A stretch of 64,000 bases of DNA from Sparassis latifolia (GCA_018466975.1 CM031561.1:4836001-4900000), one strand, 5' to 3'. Shown: positions 33,890 to 45,992, counted from the first letter of the stretch. Notes: generated by a model not told the origin, from the sequence alone. Numbers and translations are program-made.

Positions 33890-36550
33890 ATTGCTGGCGC
33901 GACTATGGTGCGGTTTCAAGTCGAACACAGTCCATGAAGGCAAATTGCCAGTGGACGCGCGGATTCTCTGGATCCAAACTGCATCATCGCTGCACCACGG
34001 ATGCGCCGAACAGAGATGGTCTTTGGCCATTGGCGATTCGAAAGCTCGTGCTCGATAGAAGACGCACTATCCTCTTCGCATAAGCTGGGATATCGGGTCG
34101 CCTGGATGCCTTTTGCGAGGAGTAGACCAAGTTGTACACCAGCTATTAGTCCTGTCTTTTTCTTCCCCCGATATCACATATATCTGCATCATGCAGGCCA
34201 AACGGAAGCAACCACATGAGGAGAGGCCTGAGGCCGCCACAGTCGGGACAAGCTGCGTTCAGACATTGGGTCATGCCAGTTATACGAACAACGCACCGGT
34301 TCCCGTTCCCAGTCTCTGGTGTTTGGCAACAGTCGTCATACGTTTTCCCGCAAAGCTGAGAAGATCGGCTTGTCATTGCATTATGTGACCACTTTCGATT
34401 CTGCTTGCACACTGCAGAAGTATTAAGTAACAAGCACTTCCCGGGTGCATATCATGGGAAAGGTTCATTGACAAGGCACGATCATGTTGCTGCTAACCAG
34501 GCCATCACCCCCGCATGCAGCAAGGTGCCCTCTCTCTCGCAGCAAGAATATCAGAATCTCCTGATACGTAGTGATGCAACCAAAGCAGCTCACCCTACAA
34601 TTAAACAACGAATGGTGCTCACGGTGTAGTCCACACACGACAGGTCGCCGTGCACAATACGCTCCCTCTTGTCCATACGCCGAAGCACCCGGACCGACAA
34701 AGTTTGGACGAAGTCGAGCATAAACTCGGTAACCGTGCCGAGGATTGCGAAGGCGATCGCCAGTCATAACATTGTTTGCATACCGTGAAATTTACAGCAT
34801 GGCTCTTTGCGAAATATGAGTGGAGATGAGGGCACAGACAGCCCTGGTACTTACAGTTTACAAGACATGAAACATGCCGGCGAAGGTGCAATTGAAGCGC
34901 CCATGTCCCACTTGCCAGCACATTGATGGGAGAATAGAAGCGGACGCAGTAACGGTGAGACACATATTTGTATGGCCGCGATGCTTCCTGGGTTGGTCGT
35001 GGGTCAAAAGCGAGAACAAAAAAAATCTACAGGGAACGGAAAAGGTTCGCAGGACGCAGATTCATTCATTGCGATATCGATGTTAACGTCTGAAGCTGAG
35101 GGGGATTTGGAGGGGGAATTCCGACTTATAGAACATCTTCCTCGTTGTACTAACTTGCAAGGGACCCATCGTCGGAGCCGAACAGTTCCTGCGACCTGCG
35201 ACTCGCCCTCTTTGTTTCAATACAAGGGGTCACAGCCCAAGGTCGACGACGACATGCGGATTTAACGAGCCCAGAATTACCAGGAAACTGGTAGGTGACG
35301 CACCAAGCTCACGGGGCTCTAACACATTTAAAAATAACCTGTCCTTTTAAGTGGTGTGGTCCCTCCCACATTACTACCAATGCCGCGATCAAGGAAACAG
35401 TCAGTGGTCAGCGTCATTGCTTTGGGTGTGTGTGGGGGGGAGGGTTTACAGCAAAATAAATACCGAATGCTGAAGCACAGATAAATACGGAAGTGGCCAT
35501 GTTCGGGAGATGAGAAGATTGCGAGTGTAGTCAGTGTTCCACGTGTCGACAGCACCTAGGCAGTTAGCATAAATCGGCCGGTGGGCAGTGAATAACTTGG
35601 CGCTTGATTCGTTGACGATTGTGGACCTGAACTGTATGAACGATGGCATTGCAAGCAGTAACAATCATAATTGGAAACGAAGGAAATGCTCCCCCGGCGG
35701 CGGCGAAGAGGAGGCGTTACAAGAAAATTAGCACTCGTGGATCGCTGGATTCTGGATTACCGACGAGGACGCTCAGCATGAACACGAGAGTTGAGAGTTG
35801 GAACTGGAAGAGCGCGTACAACTAGTACCGGGATGGGGGAGATCTTGCATCACATACACCTAAAGTCATATTAGTGCAAATGTGTCCGACGTTAAGCCCT
35901 GGAGGGTTCTTCAAGTCAGAGTGAGACTTTGAACGGGTATGCGCCTCAAAAATCAGGCTGAGCACTGCGCTCAGTTCATATAGTGAAGTCCGGACTCCTG
36001 GGCTGAGCCAGCGGCCGCGGGATGATGTGCCGCCGGCGCCGCAAGCTAATCTGAGCTAATCTAATCAGATTCGCAACTCCGCGCATGTTGAACTTCGAAT
36101 GTGAACCTGAACTGTGTTTCTTCTCGGCGGCGGGCAGTACGACCGTGACTAGAATAAGTATCTGGCTTTCTCTCGACGAGAATTTAAAAGGAAGACTACC
36201 AAATATAAAACCTTGCTTTTGTGCTCCGAGTCTTCGTTCTTGGCCTCTTCCTTGGTGGCCGCACAAGCGTCACCTATGCAGAACTCCTATAGTCTTACGG
36301 AGAACATATACTTAAAGGCTACGAACGATATAGCAAGCTCCTTACCATGGCAGTTGTCGAGATGCAGGAAATGCGCCGTTGTTCCTCTCACCGCTGTCCT
36401 CGCCCCGCGCTGAATAAAGTGGTAGGATTCACCCTTGCGTTCTATCTCCTTATCATATATTCATAAATAGGAGCGCAGTATAAAAATTCTAAAAAGACAA
36501 AAGAAAAACGAATAATCTAGTGTACTGCGCCAATGCGCCCGCCGGGAGAT
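33890..36550. other. Long stretch without a recognisable gene
   Basis: Many short open frames on both strands, none with family motifs. One minus-strand patch near 34640-34770 (FAILGTVTEFMLDFVQTL followed by RRMDKRERIVHGDLS) might be an exon, but I found no partners for it. Confidence 0.4.
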
Positions 36551-37762
36551 CTAAAACAGGGGTTCCGTAGGTTCCCTTTCTAACGACATTTCCAAGGCCA
36601 CTTGCGAGGCATGGTACTGCAGAGCTGCCACAGTCAGAATATCGTCTTCGCTCGACTCCGTGCCATAGTCTGAAACTGGCGTCAGGTCCTTCAAGGCGGC
36701 TTCAATTGCGTACGAGGAAAGCCCTGCGAGCGCCATGTTGTAGGCAATGGGTGTCGTCCCCTCTTCCACCCACGTCCCGCCGACGTTATGGGTGTGGAGG
36801 CAGGACGGGCGCACCGTTCTGTTTGTCCATTCGAACGTGCCCTCCTCAGAGACGATGTCGAGCTGTTGGAGGTCAGGCTCCGTAGGCTCGAGCTTTATTG
36901 GCCGTTTGCCTTTGTCGAACCCGCCAGCGGAAAATACGGGCTCACCGGGTTGAAAGATGACTGTGTCGGTGTGCTCGAGTGGCCGGGGCAAGTGCGGGGC
37001 CCAGCTGGCGACATGGCTGCCACCGTACCATTCGATGTCGGTGGAGCCTCTGTCCCGGACAGGTATGTTCCCCCAAGTGTAGGGCGTGTACAGCTCGCCG
37101 CGCCGCAAGCGTTCTTCTAGCCCGTTGCGGGTCTTCTGCCGTTCGGCCTCCAGTGCCCGGCGGAGGTTGTCCATGGCTAAGCCTCCTTCTAAGCCGTGAA
37201 CATCCACGGGTTCGTAGCCTAGGATTGAGTGGACGCTGTCGTTACCACTCCACGAGGACGTGGACGGCTGGTTGGCACCCATGCATTCCTCACGCTGTAA
37301 TGGCCGCTTGTGTGGTGTGAGGACAACCGAGCCGGGGTCGAACAATGCTTGGGGGGGCGTGCTGGGTTGCACGTCAACCATGTCGACGTCGGCCTCTGCG
37401 ACGGTCATCTCCGTGTCGGAGAGCTCGGTCAGGGTCGATCCCAGAGACAAACTAGAGTCGTCAGAATCTGACGACAGCGACGTCAGAGACGACAGGGTTG
37501 GCGAGCCCTCCCGGGCAGGAACCGGTGCACCGGCGATCTCAAGAACCGAATTGTTGTAGTTCCATGCGACGTTCGCCGGGGGAGGAATGTCGGTATCCGC
37601 GTCGGTGTCTGGCCAACGTATGTGCACGCCCTTGCCAGTGGCGGACGGTTTGATGATGGCGTTCTTGTACAGCGGCAGTCTCGCGTACTCTTCGATACGC
37701 GCTGCCAAGGCGGGGTCGCGAGCCGCGCTCGATCGCAAGTAATACCGGTGTGCAGGGGCCAT
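36551..37762 (-). CDS. Single-exon 403-residue orphan protein
   Basis: An uninterrupted frame begins MAPAHRYYLRSSAARDPALA. It has a Ser/Asp-rich low-complexity part (LSSLTSLSSDSDDSSLSLGS, about residues 90-110), then NLRRALEAERQKTRNGLEER, YTPYTWGNIPVRDRGSTDIE, PLEHTDTVIFQPGEPVFSAG and a C-terminal half ending SLEREPTEPLF. Lack of introns in an intron-dense genome, and the YYLRS start, are seen in some retroelement gag-like or lineage-specific genes. There is no CCHC knuckle, protease or polymerase next to it, so I leave the origin open. The antisense frames are shadows. Confidence 0.6.
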   Translation of the reverse strand: MAPAHRYYLRSSAARDPALAARIEEYARLPLYKNAIIKPSATGKGVHIRWPDTDADTDIPPPANVAWNYNNSVLEIAGAPVPAREGSPTLSSLTSLSSDSDDSSLSLGSTLTELSDTEMTVAEADVDMVDVQPSTPPQALFDPGSVVLTPHKRPLQREECMGANQPSTSSWSGNDSVHSILGYEPVDVHGLEGGLAMDNLRRALEAERQKTRNGLEERLRRGELYTPYTWGNIPVRDRGSTDIEWYGGSHVASWAPHLPRPLEHTDTVIFQPGEPVFSAGGFDKGKRPIKLEPTEPDLQQLDIVSEEGTFEWTNRTVRPSCLHTHNVGGTWVEEGTTPIAYNMALAGLSSYAIEAALKDLTPVSDYGTESSEDDILTVAALQYHASQVALEMSLEREPTEPLF

Positions 37763-38606
37763 TTCTATGAGCAGGTATCAGCGATGCTACTCTCGATGTA
37801 CGAAGGAAAAGCGAACGGGAATCTTCTTGCCCGGTGGATTTGTGGAAGTCGCGGGATGTTCTTGGGTGTTACTGCACCGACCTTATATGTTGCACGCAAG
37901 GCCACGTCGCCATGGATCTGGGGTCCGGAGTTTGCTTTGTGCTGCGGTTCTGTGTTGCGCTGCGTGCTTCTGCTGGAGTGGCGGCCTCGTGTTTTCCTCC
38001 GCATCGCCAAAGCACAATGGCTCAATTCAGTCACTGTCCTGCCTTATTGGGAAGCCCAGCGTTTCGACGCCCGCGTGTGGCCACCCGCTCCACAATAGAC
38101 CACAAACACGAATGCGTATGGGCTTGGGAGGGTACGCACATGCTCCCGCTGCAGTGACCGCTGTCTGCGCCGGCACGCTTGCAAGCACCTGCAGAACGGG
38201 GCTCAAGACTTGTTGCTTAATTTCCTGACCTTGTCGACTACCTAGAGTTCTTTGTGCCTTCTTCTGGTTTCACCGTGTTGGGATGAAGATCTATTGTTCG
38301 ATTAGCACAGCCGCTGGGAGGTTTGACGTAATTTTGTTTCTGACAAATGTAGGTGCTTGGCTTCTGAAAGAGTTTAGTTCAGTTTGCTTAGTGCACAGCG
38401 GTAACCATGACAGATCCAACGTCGAAGCGATCGCCATCTCAAGGTCCTCGGCGAGTGGCTGTGGTGAAGGGTTGCACAATTGATTGTCTGTGGCAGGCCC
38501 GGAAACCTGAAGCGAAACTAGCGATGACCCGTGGCCGCGAAGCACGATATTGTAGCAAAGCGCAAGATGCAAAATTGAACAATGTTGAGAAGGGTCCCAC
38601 CGTTGA

Positions 38607-40670
38607 ATGAGAGCTTACGGCGATTGCTGGACAAAAGTGCCTGGTGCTTGCACCCCAATATTGCGCTCACGTGAGCCGCGCGAAACTCGGAGTCGGCCAC
38701 CTATAAAGCTCAACGCCATTCCGCCCTTCTCTACAACGCTTCCTCGTTCGCGCTCAGCCAGCAAGTCTCCGCGTCAGTCGCGAATATCCCCTCAAGCCAC
38801 GCCGCCTCAAGAGCCTCAAGACGCGTCTCGTATCCCATCAACCACGCCCCAACCCAACGCCATCGTCACTAGCGATATGTGGAACACCGGCCCCCATAAG
38901 CAGTGGAACTACCACAGTCCCTACCCCAAGTCGAAGAAGACAGTCCGGGAGCGGCGCCCTCGCCTTTTCAGGCATGTGCGTATGCCGAACCAGGCCTCTG
39001 CGTCGCCTGGGCTCCCCAGTGACCGCGCGCCCATCTTCACAGCTTTCCCCGCCTCTCCGTCGCACCCGAAGACAAACCTCAACGACCCGTCCACACCGAC
39101 GCCAAAGCCCATTTATATTACGCCCAGGAAGGTCAACAGGCCCGGTCCCATCCCAAAGACCGACGGACCGTCTCTGTTCCCAAAGAGCGTCTTCAACGAG
39201 CCTCCCGCGACGCCTCACACGCCAGTCGGCCCCTCACCTACTGCTATATACTTTGCGAAGAAAGAGCCCATGTTCGCAACCCCACCCGCTATCCCCTTCC
39301 CCTTCCCCCGAACGATGCGCACCAAACAGCAGCCTCCCGCTGCCAACCCTCTCGCAGGCGCCGCCCGCCCTAGAACGGGGCCGCAACGCGTCCGCGAACA
39401 AGAGCGGGACGCGCGCCGCCTCAGGCGGGGCGTCGTCCACCACCGCAACCCAATAGTCGTCCAAGCCGAAGCGGCCGCGAACGTGAACGCGCTGCTCGAG
39501 GCGAACCCGCTCGCGCAGCAGATGCTCGCCGCGGGTGCGCTCGACAAGGAGGACCGTATGCTGCTCCAGCAGCTCTCGCACCTGACGATCCAGAAGGCGA
39601 TACGCTCCCAGGTGGACGCTGGCCGCGAAGAGGTCGAGCGCGCCGCCGCGGACATGCGAGGGCACGTTGAGAAGATCGAGAAGCACGACAAGCAGGCACA
39701 GGTGCTCTGGGAGGAGGCGGCAAGGCGCGCGGAGGAAGAGAAGGCCCGTCTCGCGAAGGAAGAGATGATCCGGCGCGCGGAAGAGGAGAAGGCTGAGCGC
39801 GAGGAGCTGTTACGGCAGGCAACGCCTGTATGGGCGGAGATACCCCTCTTCAAACTGCAGTACGCCCAATTGGAACGTGAGCGGGCGGAGCTGATGGAGG
39901 CAGAGCTGAGGAGGAAGGCCGAGGCGGACGAGAAACAACGCAGGGAGCGCGAGCGCGTTGAGGAAATGCTCAAGGATATTCGACGCCGGAGGCAAGAGGA
40001 CGAGGAAAACAAACGCCTACAGCGAGAGCGCAGAGAGTGGGAGCATCAGGAGCACCTGCGCTTTATGCGTGAGCAGGCGGAGCGGCTCGCGCACCTGCGA
40101 AAAGAAATGGATCAGCGGCAACGGGACCAGGAGGCCTTGAGATGGCAGGAAGCAGAGGCGCAGAGGCAGAAAGAGGCGGCCCGCCAGCGACAGGAGGAGA
40201 CCCGCCGGAGGCTGCTGGAGGAGGCGCAACGGCAGAAGGACGCGGCCCGCCGCCACCAGGAGGAGATCCGCCGGAGGGGCGAGGAGGCTAAGGCGAAGGA
40301 GGGGGGTCGCGCCGCCAACGCCTTCAAGCTCTACGAGGAGCGTTGGGCCATGCTCAAGCAGCAAGACTTCAAAATGAACGGTCCGATCCGTTTCTTCGAG
40401 ATGCCATGGCCAGTCTTCGTGCCCATCGTCTCTCCCGCGGACGTCACCGAGGAGCGCGTTCGCGAATTCTTGTTCCATCCTCTCCGCTCGTCGGGCAAGA
40501 CGCGGAAGGAAACCCTCAATAGCGATTTCCTCAAGTGGCACCCGGACAAATTCAGCGTACAGCTGCCCAAGATCCTCGAGGCCGAGAGGAGCAAGGTCGC
40601 AGAGACGGCTGAGATCGTCGCTCGAATTCTGATTAACATCAAAACAGAAGAGGATAATCATGGCTGTTGA
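38607..40670 (+). CDS. Coiled-coil protein with C-terminal WHPDKF domain
   Basis: One long exon of 687 codons. Residues 1-90 are basic and Ser/Pro-rich; then ATPPQEP-like linkers and repeated short Pro/Phe motifs (KPIYITPRKVNRPGPIPKT, PSLFPKSVFNEPPATPHTP). From about residue 310 to 580 a continuous charged coiled coil is rich in Glu, Arg, Lys, Gln and Ala (EEAARRAEEEKARLAKEEMI). The end has PIRFFEMPWPVFVPI, then FLKWHPDKFSVQLPKILEAE and VAETAEIVARILINI, a J-domain-like helix pair found in many agaricomycete proteins and in NFKBIL1-like proteins. The first ATG at 38607 may be too early; ATG at about 38877 (MWNTGPHKQWNYHSPYP) is an alternative. Function unknown. Confidence 0.65.
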   Translation: MRAYGDCWTKVPGACTPILRSREPRETRSRPPIKLNAIPPFSTTLPRSRSASKSPRQSRISPQATPPQEPQDASRIPSTTPQPNAIVTSDMWNTGPHKQWNYHSPYPKSKKTVRERRPRLFRHVRMPNQASASPGLPSDRAPIFTAFPASPSHPKTNLNDPSTPTPKPIYITPRKVNRPGPIPKTDGPSLFPKSVFNEPPATPHTPVGPSPTAIYFAKKEPMFATPPAIPFPFPRTMRTKQQPPAANPLAGAARPRTGPQRVREQERDARRLRRGVVHHRNPIVVQAEAAANVNALLEANPLAQQMLAAGALDKEDRMLLQQLSHLTIQKAIRSQVDAGREEVERAAADMRGHVEKIEKHDKQAQVLWEEAARRAEEEKARLAKEEMIRRAEEEKAEREELLRQATPVWAEIPLFKLQYAQLERERAELMEAELRRKAEADEKQRRERERVEEMLKDIRRRRQEDEENKRLQRERREWEHQEHLRFMREQAERLAHLRKEMDQRQRDQEALRWQEAEAQRQKEAARQRQEETRRRLLEEAQRQKDAARRHQEEIRRRGEEAKAKEGGRAANAFKLYEERWAMLKQQDFKMNGPIRFFEMPWPVFVPIVSPADVTEERVREFLFHPLRSSGKTRKETLNSDFLKWHPDKFSVQLPKILEAERSKVAETAEIVARILINIKTEEDNHGC

Positions 40671-41170
40671 GTCCGTGTATCTTATTCGTATTATTTGGCT
40701 GTTTTCCCTGGAACACTCGCTCGACTTCCCGTGCATGGCCTTGATATGTTTCTGTGCTATGGCCCAACCCTATTCGCGTGGTACGTTCTCCTTTTCTTCT
40801 AGAGACCGCAGTTTAGATATGCGTGCAACAGGCTAGATGTATATAGATTCAGACAATAATAAGAATCACACTTAACTGCAACGATAACTAAGACGAATGT
40901 GCAGGCAGCGGCCTACCGTCAACATTTGAAAGCACTCTAGATCGCCAGGGGATCGTAAGCGCAAGTAATGCCATTCGGTGATAGCAAATAAGCTTTCTGT
41001 GTTGCTTGAATGCCAGAGTACAACTGGGCCGCAATGGGTCTTGCGATCAAGTTGAGGGCAACGGCACAGGCTGATCTGGAGTGCTATCTATGTAGTGAGC
41101 GAAGCATCAACAACATCGCTCCGAACCTCATTATCTCACGATTCCTCACCTTCCCCATGCACATCCGCGA

Positions 41171-42449
41171 TCACTCCTTCAGCCACTTCTCAATCGCGTT
41201 CAACGTCTCAGCCGTCTGCTCGGCTTCGAAGGGGAAGAGCAGATAATCATGCACCGCATCGCGACCCACGAACCACCCCACTTTCTCCTCCCCGATATCC
41301 GCACGGATCTTATCGCGCAGCGTCACCACCTGGTCATACAGCCGCTCCGCGTCCCCCACCGCAATAAACGTGCGCGGGAAGCCCGAGAACGACGCCTGCA
41401 CATTGCGCGACGCGGGGGACAGGTATGGGTTATGCTCGACCGCATCGGCACCCAGCGGCGCTGTGAGCACGCGCGTCACCTCCGCGAGCAGACCCTCGTG
41501 CGGGTCCCCGAGGAAGTCATAGTAGAACTCACGCTCCGACCCACCGTGGTAGTAGTGCGACATGCCCATGTCCGCCCACGGTGAGAGTAGAATCAGGTGG
41601 TAGTCCGGCGGTGCCGCGCTGTCGCGCTGGCGGAAGGCCTCGAGGGTGGTCCTTAGGTGCGCCGTGTTCTGGGCGATGTACCGCGCAAGGGAGAGCGCGA
41701 GATGCCCGCCTGCGGAGTCGCCAACCACGATGATATCTTCAGGGCGGAAGCCGAGCGTGTCCACGAGGTACGCGTAGCCTGCGAGCGCGTCGAGCAGCGC
41801 GGCTGGGAAGGGGTTGCGTTCCTCGGGCGGAACGAGCGGATTCATGTTGGTCAAGCGGAATTCGACCGAGAAGGCGCGAGAGGCGAGGGAGCGCCGGAGT
41901 ATGGCGCGCGGGATGGTGGACATGAACTCGGACGGATGGGCAGACTCGGAGATGTAACCACCCCCGTGGAGGTAGTAGATCACCTTCTCCCCTGGAGCTG
42001 CATGCGCGTCCGTGCCTGCGCCGTCTGTGGTGATCCAGTAACCGGGAATGCGCACGAGGTCGACGGATCCGGCGCGCGCCCAAGAGAGAAGCTCCTCTGT
42101 AAGGAGTACGGGTGCAGGATCGACCCACACGCCCGCTACGGTTGCATCGTCTGGAATAGCACGGTGTGTGGGCCAAGTGCGGATGTTACCCACACTACAC
42201 GAATCACCGTAAGTAGTGGAGACAACGGCAAATAGAGCACACGCACTGTTCTGCGACGTCCCCAAGGGCACTCCACTGCTTGGCCTGTGGGACGATCATA
42301 CACTTCTGGAATGACCAAGAAGGGCGAGGGCGGAGAAAGAACGGCACGTAGAAGATGCTACGCAAAGGTGCATCGATCAGGTAGTACTTCGCAGAGGCGT
42401 AAGATGTATAGAGCGTTTTCCACGGCTCGTTTTGAAGCCAGTACACCAT
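41171..42449 (-). CDS. Alpha/beta hydrolase of the hormone-sensitive lipase group
   Basis: An esterase/lipase-like hydrolase. The start MVYWLQNEPWKTLYTSYASA belongs to a first exon; two short introns (about 42210-42290) then join WVDPAPVLLTEELLSWARAG. The catalytic features are complete: oxyanion HGGG in EKVIYYLHGGGYISESAHP, nucleophile serine in DIIVVGDSAGGHLALSLARY, and the acid/histidine region FIAVGDAERLYDQVVTLRDK and VGRDAVHDYLLFPFEAEQ. SPWADMGMSHYYHGGSE is also typical. Relatives include fungal steryl acetyl hydrolases and detoxifying esterases; the true substrate cannot be told. The N-terminal hydrophobic segments may hold it to a membrane. The exact N-terminal splicing is inferred. 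Confidence 0.82.
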
Positions 42450-43447
42450 TATGAATTGAAGTTCTCGAATGTCGGGTTGGAGGAGGTCAGGTCAGTATGC
42501 CCCCAACCACTTTAAGTTACACCGGACAATGCTTATCAATACACATGCTGCCCGAGCGTTCCAAACGGTGAGATCAAATCGAGACCATCGCCGATGCCGA
42601 CGGCGTAGACCATAAGCGGACTTTGCGGAGCCCTCCTGAACACTTCCTCTGCAAGGGATGTCATGTGAAGACGAGGGAAGCGCCGCCTCCTCCCAGCAGA
42701 GAGACCTTGCTCGCGAAACTTGCCACCGCGCAGACTCTCGCCGGAAAATCAGAATGCCAACCATGTTTCAGCCGGTACTTAAGAGCAGGTAGGCAAGCCA
42801 GAAACCCCTAGTACTGTAATTCCACACCAGAAAAAAAATCCTGGGACTTGTGGGATTGGCGATAGGAAGGAAAGATGCCGGGGCGCGACGAGTACTTACC
42901 CTGAGTCAGACTCCCCATATGCACCCGGTTTCTGCTAATGATGGTGGAAGATTTGCGTGCCCGACATGAGGATGGCAGCTGAGAAGTGTTCAGAGTAGAC
43001 GGTGCTGCAACTCAATTTCAAACTATTTGCAAGGATGCGGATGATGCGGTGAGTGGAAACTCGGGAGCACTGCCAGAGTAGCATGACTATTCTACACGGA
43101 TAAACATTACAAGGAGAAGTCAGCAAAGTTTCTGATCAAGGAAAGCCGTCGAAGGTGCATACCAGTGTACGCGCTCTTCTGGGAGGACAACCTTCGTGGA
43201 GACCGCCTTCGTCATCTAGCTGCTTACTTCTTCTCCGGGTAGAAAATGCTCTGTTTTCTTGGAGGAGATTGGATCCAGCTGCATGCGCATGGGTTGGCTA
43301 TGAATTTTTTTTGTCTCTGTTCACTTTCGGAATCTCCCGAAGATTGCGACTCGGTTAGGAAACCCACGTGAAGTCCAGAAGGACTCACTATCCGCACCGT
43401 TGACCACCCCGACACCGTCGTCCACACTCCATTTTTTGGCGATACTA
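42450..43447. other. Intergenic region upstream of the P1 gene
   Basis: No recognisable coding exon. It should contain the promoter and any 5' untranslated exon of the ribosomal P1 gene downstream. Confidence 0.4.
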
Positions 43448-44027
43448 ATGGTGAGTACGGTCTTTGGTCGATTGGGATCCTTGTGTGGATATTCGGTGGT
43501 TGAATGTGTTTGGAAGAACGGTGGATGGCGTCGGCAGGAGTCAGATGTACGTAGCGTGCGCTAATATCTTCTCGGTTCGCAGGCCTCCTTAGAACTCGCA
43601 GCAACATACGCAGCCCTCATCCTCGCGGATGATGGCGTCGAAATTACCGTGCGTTCTAATGTCTTCACATAATTGGCGTAAGCCTCACCTTCAGCCGCCG
43701 GGGTCATCAGTCAGACAAAATCATCGCTCTAACGAATGCGGCGTCAGTAGAACTGGAGCCCATCTGGGCCAGCCTTCTTGCGAAGGCGCTAGAGGGTAAG
43801 GACGTGAGGGAGCTGCTCTCGAACGTGGGCGCGGGCGGCGGTGCGCCCGTGGTTGGTGCGGCGCCCGGTGCTGCTGCTGGCGGTGCGCCAGCAGCGGAGG
43901 CACCGAAGGAGGAGGAGAAGGAGGAGAAAGAGGAGGAGTCTGACGAAGATATGGTGCGTTTTTACTCCGTGTGTTTCCTCGGGCAGTTCGCTTATGGTGT
44001 GCGCAGGGTTTCGGTCTCTTCGACTGA
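43448..44027 (+). CDS. RPP1: 60S acidic ribosomal protein P1
   Basis: P1 pairs with P2 to form the ribosomal stalk that recruits elongation factors. Exons 43448-43450, 43583-43648, 43711-43953 and 44007-44027 give 333 bases, 110 residues, the normal length. The first coding exon is just ATG followed by GTGAGT. The protein reads [60 protein letters not shown], an Ala/Gly/Pro hinge, an acidic stretch with [14 protein letters not shown], and the invariant GFGLFD tail encoded by the last seven-codon exon. Highly expressed housekeeping gene. Confidence 0.93.
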
Positions 44028-44652
44028 TCGCTGTGCCGGTGTCGGTCGGTCGGTCGTATACATTATTGCTTTGCCTTGGTGGAAGTCAGATGTATTTGAT
44101 CTCTGCATAACGTTCTGCATTCTCTGCACGACAATATGCAAGCTTCTCCTGGCCCGACTGCATTGTACCATCATCATTCTTCGTTCTAGTACGCATCCAC
44201 AGAAACATTGCGAAACCACATGAATTTGGCCCATTGTACATTGACAATGTGAGGGCACAATGAGTGGAGGATGATCGATGAGTCACCATCTCGTCGAATG
44301 TGAATATGAAATTGAGATGAGTTCCCGTACTTCACGCTTCAGCACCAACGGCTTGCAGTCGCCCGTGGCGGTGAACTCCGCGGGATTAGAGATCGTGAAC
44401 CAAGTTGGACGTGTAGAAAAGCTACGAGACCGTGGCGTTGACGTACTTCTTCGCCTCGTCAAGCGAGTCCGTGCGGTCCGTCCCTTAAGACCAGGTCCAC
44501 ACCAGCATCCGGGCGAGCCAGCTGTTGCGCCCTTCCCAGTTCTATACACCGTACCCGTACCCGCGCATACCTTGTATGGTATACCGCGGTGTGACCCGTG
44601 TTATTCTTTATGCGCACGCGGCAGGGTACGGCTAGACGTGTGACGCAAGATC

Positions 44653-44700
44653 ATACTGGGCGCCGATCGGATCCGAATAATCGACCGCCGTCTCATCGGA
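44653..44700 (+). repeat. Dispersed repeat fragment (GGCGCC...AATCGAC family)
   Basis: The stretch with GGGCGCCGATCGGATCCGAA and TAATCGACCGCC matches, with substitutions, copies at 50112-50160 and (inverted) 49604-49680. It appears to be a degraded interspersed element. Confidence 0.55.
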
Positions 44701-45020
44701 GCACGATGCTTCTACGCCGTCCATGTCACCTGTATGAGTCGGTGCTTCACGGTTCTCGCTGTGCTTCGCACAGAAGGATGCACATTCTGTGAAAGAGCAT
44801 CAACTTGGCACGACAGATGTTGCGCAGCACTGGCACATGCCCATGCGATGCATCTTGCCCGGACAAACTGAGGTTTATTTAAGTACACAAGCCTAACAAC
44901 CTTGCTGTGCTCATTCCACTCATCCAGTCATTTACAGGTGGTGTCTGAAAGTACTGTATGTCTGTTACATTATCATCAGCAAGAGGCATCTACTAATTTG
45001 AATATTCAGTTGCATTAAAA

Positions 45021-45526
45021 ATGGCTGAACCTAAAGTCTGGCAACATTTTGAAGCAAGGTACACAATTGCTGGGTATGTAGTTCTGTCCTATTATATAAG
45101 AAATAAACACCTACTGAGGCACTTTTGACAGAATTGTACAAAATCTCGACATTGAATGGTTCATCAAAGCCTGCAAAGACATTCAGAGAGAACATCCAGC
45201 ACAACCAGAGGCCATTGTGATTGAGTGCCACAATCTTCTCGTGGTAGAATATACCAAAACCCATATAAATAATGCATCAAAAGCACGTATTGTGTGAGTA
45301 AGATTTGTGAATTAAATGATCAACTTGAATGACTGATGGACTCAAACTTTCAAGGCGAGGTGCCCATAGTGATGGAGATACTGAACATGTGACAGTTGAG
45401 TTTTTTGAGAGGGGACAGAAGCTTAAGACAAGATTTAAGGGTAAATCAACTGGGCGCTTCCATGTCCACACACATAGAGAGACAACTTGGAGAGCCAGAC
45501 TCACTGAGCTGTCAGAATACCAATAG
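45021..45526 (+). CDS. Small orphan gene, three exons
   Basis: MAEPKVWQHFEAR is followed by an intron (GTACAC...TGACAG), then RIVQNLDIEWFIKACKDIQR, PEAIVIECHNLLVVEYTKTH, a second intron (GTGAGT...TTCAAG) and GAHSDGDTEHVTVEFFERGQ, KLKTRFKGKSTGRFHVHTHR and ETTWRARLTELSEYQ. About 124 residues, charged and soluble. All joins are in frame with good GT-AG sites, which supports a true gene. Codon use is more AT-rich than in the housekeeping genes. No family recognised. It lies just beside the repeat-rich region, so a transposon-derived origin is possible. Confidence 0.5.
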
Positions 45527-45886
45527 TATACACTTTACTAGTGGATGTGATATCCATAATACAGTAATTTCAGGATTTCATGCATCTCAATTGGAAAATT
45601 CCAATTATAAAAGGTATGCATACATATACTTTGTGGGTGCATGCACAGTGTGGTGTGTACATAACACCATCTTGTTTTAGTTTCTTTTTCTCATGTCTGC
45701 TCTCCAGATTGCAGTGTTGAAAATGGAGTAACATATCTAACAGCAAACATCTCCGAGCTACCGTAGTGTGCACAGCAAATATCGTAAAAATAGGGGAAGA
45801 CTATACAGTAACAAGAACATCAAGACAAGAGCAGAACAGCAACAACTTGTTTGGGAACTGAAACAAAGAGGTATAGATGTAGGATA

Positions 45887-45992
45887 GTATATTCATCAGC
45901 ATGGTTACAGCGGCGGCGAAAGACAAATGGAAATGAATAAAGGTAGGCATTGAGGACAGTATGTTCATCAGCATGATTACAACGGTGAAGGA
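45887..45992 (+). repeat. Imperfect tandem duplication of about 71 bases
   Basis: GTATATTCATCAGCATGGTT at about 45888 recurs as GTATGTTCATCAGCATGATT at about 45959, each followed by ACA-CGG sequence. A local duplication in the space between two genes. Confidence 0.7.

Noticed and set aside
39215..40012. Long minus-strand frame rich in Ser, Ala and Arg opposite the coiled-coil gene
   Set aside because: It is the antisense image of the Glu/Arg/Ala-rich coiled coil; composition follows from the sense codons.
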